Shown here: piece after piece, positions 20,842 to 22,431 of the stretch | How positions within the stretch are numbered: position 1 is the first letter of the stretch | How the letters are laid out: the number at the start of each line of letters is the position of its first letter | DNA from: a virus | Reading direction: 5' to 3' (one strand) | Length of the DNA: 22,431 nucleotides | IMG/VR virus record: IMGVR_UViG_3300009108_000056 | Location: 1-22,431 of that record | Notes under the pieces: generated by a model | Seen by the model: only the letters and a program-made list of their open reading frames with translations | Told to the model about the DNA's origin: nothing | The model's database searches: none | Position numbers and translations under genes: made by a program

Positions 20842-21033
20842 ATGGAAAGCACCAAAAAACTCAAAGCTTTGCTATGTGAAACTTGCAAAGAAAATCCTGT
20901 ATGGGCTGACAGTTCTGCACACTATTATGATAAGCAGACACCAATCTATTATGCAGATGAATGTTTATCATGTCTAGTCAAGTCACAAAAAGAAAGATTC
21001 CGAGTGCGTCCAGCCACCGGAAGCAAATACTGA
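20842..21033 (+). CDS. Rightward zinc-finger-like protein
   Basis: The only gene on the plus strand. From ATG 20842 it encodes 63 residues (an ATG three codons upstream at 20833 would add MCL). It has CETC at 12 to 15 and CLSC at 41 to 44, two CxxC knuckles flanking an aromatic, acidic middle (HYYDKQTPIYYADE), and a basic end (KSQKERFRVRPATG) that could contact DNA or RNA. With its own divergent promoter it is a candidate transcription regulator of the flanking leftward genes; it could equally be an anti-host factor. An oligo-T terminator follows at once. Confidence 0.7.
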   Translation: MESTKKLKALLCETCKENPVWADSSAHYYDKQTPIYYADECLSCLVKSQKERFRVRPATGSKY

Positions 21034-21076
21034 ATAATCCCTTTTTTCTTTTTTTTATTTTACTAAAAGATTATTC
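21032..21076. terminator. Bidirectional terminator between convergent genes
   Basis: Just after the rightward gene's TGA comes CCCTTTTTTCTTTTTTTTATTTT on the plus strand (oligo-T signal). It is bracketed by a perfect 8-base inverted repeat, GAATAATC at 21032..21039 and GATTATTC at 21069..21076; the latter carries the TAA stop of the leftward membrane gene. The long loop makes the repeat less certain than the T tract. Confidence 0.55.
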
Positions 21077-21229
21077 GTTTCTATGCTTGATCTGATCTGC
21101 TACAATGAATGCTGCAATAGGTGCTAATACCGCAACTGCTTGTTCAGTTGTTGCTACTACATCTTTTGCAATAAGCAGTGCAGAAACTAACGCATAGGAA
21201 ATTAATCCCAAGTATCTTGTTGTCCACAT
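21071..21229 (-). CDS. Small two-helix membrane protein, holin-like (52 aa)
   Basis: Runs from ATG 21229..21227 to TAA 21073..21071. The 52 residues hold two hydrophobic helices, about 6 to 21 (YLGLISYALVSALLIA) and 31 to 47 (AVAVLAPIAAFIVADQI), joined by a short polar loop, with a basic C-terminus (KHRNE). Small size, two helices and a charged tail fit class II holins, which open the membrane so lysis enzymes can act; the window's metalloproteases would be their clients. It lies 16 bases after the upstream 324-residue gene. Small membrane proteins have other roles, so holin is only a working label. Confidence 0.55.
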   Translation of the reverse strand: MWTTRYLGLISYALVSALLIAKDVVATTEQAVAVLAPIAAFIVADQIKHRNE

Positions 21230-21245
21230 ATCTATCACATCAGAA

Positions 21246-22220
21246 TTACTTGTTATTATGAACTATCGGTTGTTTCATGTCCATGTCGAGTTTCATGCGT
21301 TCACACTGCTGATTAAACCAATCGTAAGCCAACCATGAAACCTGTTTCTTGCAGTGTGGACAAATTAAGAAAACCGTCTTAAACCACGCTATTAATTTTT
21401 CAGACTTTTCCAGATTACGAATAACGTTGTTGGTCATGTGTTTTGGTGTTATGTTGATCAGCTTTGCAACGTGGGCAACTGTGGTAGTGGTTAATTGTAA
21501 AATGTATGCCTTAATCTTTTCAAACTCGCCAACCTTTTGTCTAGCGTCAGAATTGTTAACTGCGTGAAGAACTAACGCCTGATAGTGTTTTACCTCGTCT
21601 TCTAATTTTTTCATATCTTGTTTAGTATAAGATTCGTCTATTGCCTTTGCAACTGTTTCGTATTTGTAATATTTTTTGACTTGGTCTTGCAACAAGTCCG
21701 AAATGTCTTCACACAGATAAGCAAGGCTTTGAAAATAGCTAATGATTGGATTTGAATAAGGTCTTTTCTGTGACTTGTCCTGTTTTGTCTTTTGTGTCTT
21801 AACGGTTTCCTGTTTCTCAATCGGATCAGGTGCAGGAGTATAATGCTTGTTTGATTTTATAATATCGCCACATTCACACACTTTTTCAAAACTGTCGCCC
21901 ACAAAATTATGTTCGTGTTCAATTCGCCCATAGAGAGAATTGCCATTAGTTCCATATCCTCTTTTTTCAGAATCGTTGAAAAGATTATAGAATTTATCGT
22001 TGCGTTGATACTTGATTCCATTTTCTATCAGTTTGGCGTTAATATAAGAAGCTAGATCCGAATCTTTTAAACCTGAAACTTGACCTGTTTTTAGCAACGG
22101 TCTTGAAACCTCGATTAATTTTCTTATCAAGTCAGTTTTTGTTTTAACATCTGTTTCGTCAACTTGGATAAGATCTGCCAATAACTGATCATGTTGTTTC
22201 AATAGTTCAACATTCGTCAT
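21246..22220 (-). CDS. Zinc-site and helix-turn-helix protein, possible regulator
   Basis: A 324-residue protein. The N-terminal 100 residues are helical and charged; CECGD (Cys115, Cys117) with nearby His103/His105 may bind a metal; residues about 130 to 155 form a Lys/Gln/Pro-rich linker; then helices and, at about 246 to 273, TTVAHVAKLINITPKHMTNN, a helix-turn-helix pattern; then CPHCKK (287 to 292) and a second Cys region. The order suggests a DNA-binding protein with zinc-stabilised ends. I do not recognise a family. An AT-rich palindromic promoter region precedes the ATG at 22220, fitting autoregulation, which is unproven. Confidence 0.6.
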   Translation of the reverse strand: MTNVELLKQHDQLLADLIQVDETDVKTKTDLIRKLIEVSRPLLKTGQVSGLKDSDLASYINAKLIENGIKYQRNDKFYNLFNDSEKRGYGTNGNSLYGRIEHEHNFVGDSFEKVCECGDIIKSNKHYTPAPDPIEKQETVKTQKTKQDKSQKRPYSNPIISYFQSLAYLCEDISDLLQDQVKKYYKYETVAKAIDESYTKQDMKKLEDEVKHYQALVLHAVNNSDARQKVGEFEKIKAYILQLTTTTVAHVAKLINITPKHMTNNVIRNLEKSEKLIAWFKTVFLICPHCKKQVSWLAYDWFNQQCERMKLDMDMKQPIVHNNK

Positions 22221-22259
22221 AAAAAATCAGAGAAATATTATTCTAATATACCTATTCAA
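22221..22259 (-). promoter_or_regulatory. Promoter region with AT palindrome
   Basis: Minus-strand GGTATATTAGAATAATATTT lies about 25 to 32 bases before the ATG at 22220. It contains the perfect inverted repeat ATATTA-TTC-TAATAT at 22235..22249, which may be both TATA box and operator for the downstream regulator-like gene. Confidence 0.4.
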
Positions 22260-22394
22260 TCAATCTGAACAGGTTATTTCTGCACCACACTTGAAACACT
22301 TTTCGTGGCAGGGTTGAAGACTAGCCATAACACTGTCGCAACGTGGACAGATTACATCTTTCTTTATGTGTGGCACATAAACCACTGTGGACAT
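22260..22394 (-). CDS. Two-knuckle zinc-ribbon micro-protein (44 aa)
   Basis: ATG 22394..22392 to TGA 22262..22260, 44 residues. CPRC at 16 to 19, Cys29-His30, CFKC at 33 to 36 and a late Cys42 give the layout of a zinc ribbon with spare ligands (PRCDSV, PCHEKCFKCGAEITC). The start is followed by a beta-like VVYVPHIKK. It precedes the 324-residue zinc/HTH gene in the same direction and could be a small transcription or replication factor. The window edge prevents seeing the upstream gene. Confidence 0.65.
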   Translation of the reverse strand: MSTVVYVPHIKKDVICPRCDSVMASLQPCHEKCFKCGAEITCSD

Positions 22395-22413
22395 ATTTCG
22401 AGTTAAATTACAG

Positions 22414-22426
22414 GTGTTTAATGGAA
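22414..22426 (+). repeat. 13-base repeat of the rightward gene's start region
   Basis: GTGTTTAATGGAA at 22414..22426 is identical to 20835..20847, which spans the ATG of the rightward zinc-finger gene. It may mark the start of another rightward gene leaving the window (ATG 22421, with CATATTTC about 26 bases upstream), or, read on the minus strand (TTCCATTAAAC), a variant of the TTCTATTA promoter element for the micro-gene at 22394. Confidence 0.35.
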
Positions 22427-22431
22427 CTATT

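Noticed and set aside
1-22431. CRISPR arrays, tRNA or rRNA genes, insertion sequences, integrase or attachment sites
   Set aside because: I looked for direct-repeat arrays, cloverleaf-like segments, transposase motifs and recombinase motifs by eye and saw none; an automated scan was not possible.

Overview
This window looks like the structural, packaging and DNA-modification part of a tailed double-stranded DNA virus (HK97-type head; Caudoviricetes-like). Nearly everything is on the minus strand, and genes are packed with 1 to 4 base start/stop overlaps (TAATG, ATGA). The DNA is AT-rich. Several features suggest an archaeal host, most likely an ammonia-oxidising Nitrososphaerota (Thaumarchaeota): TATA-like AT-rich elements about 25 to 30 bases before starts, almost no leaders, oligo-T terminators, matrixin metalloproteases instead of peptidoglycan hydrolases, and small zinc-ribbon proteins. 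The host is an inference, not a direct observation.

Read in the direction of transcription (right to left), the right end (22.4 to 19.6 kb) holds a zinc micro-protein, a zinc/HTH protein of 324 residues that may be a regulator, a 52-residue two-helix membrane protein, one lone rightward zinc-finger gene and a DUF932-like gene. From 19.5 to 17.8 kb lie two matrixin-type metalloproteases separated by a Cys-rich micro-gene, then a small unknown gene and a hairpin/oligo-T terminator.

From 17.7 to 14.0 kb there is an overlapping cassette queD-queE-queC-folE-dpdA-(ParB + phosphoribosyltransferase fusion). This is the preQ0 pathway plus a DNA transglycosylase, so the virus probably replaces some guanines in its DNA with a 7-deazaguanine to escape restriction. 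By eye the QueD lacks the usual catalytic Asp-His pair, and the ParB-PRTase fusion is an unfamiliar partner.

From 13.95 to 6.0 kb is the head module: small terminase; a large terminase split into separate ATPase and nuclease genes with a coiled-coil gene between them; portal; a short Mu-F/SPP1-gp7-like protein; a prohead protease fused to an acidic scaffold; a decoration-like protein and the major capsid protein. From 6.0 kb to the left edge are head-tail and tail-tip/fibre genes, including three diverged paralogues of a lectin-like protein and a repeat-bearing fibre protein. A recurrent element, TTCTRTTA(TTATC), sits on the stop codon of the preceding gene before four of the transcription blocks and is probably the virus's promoter box.
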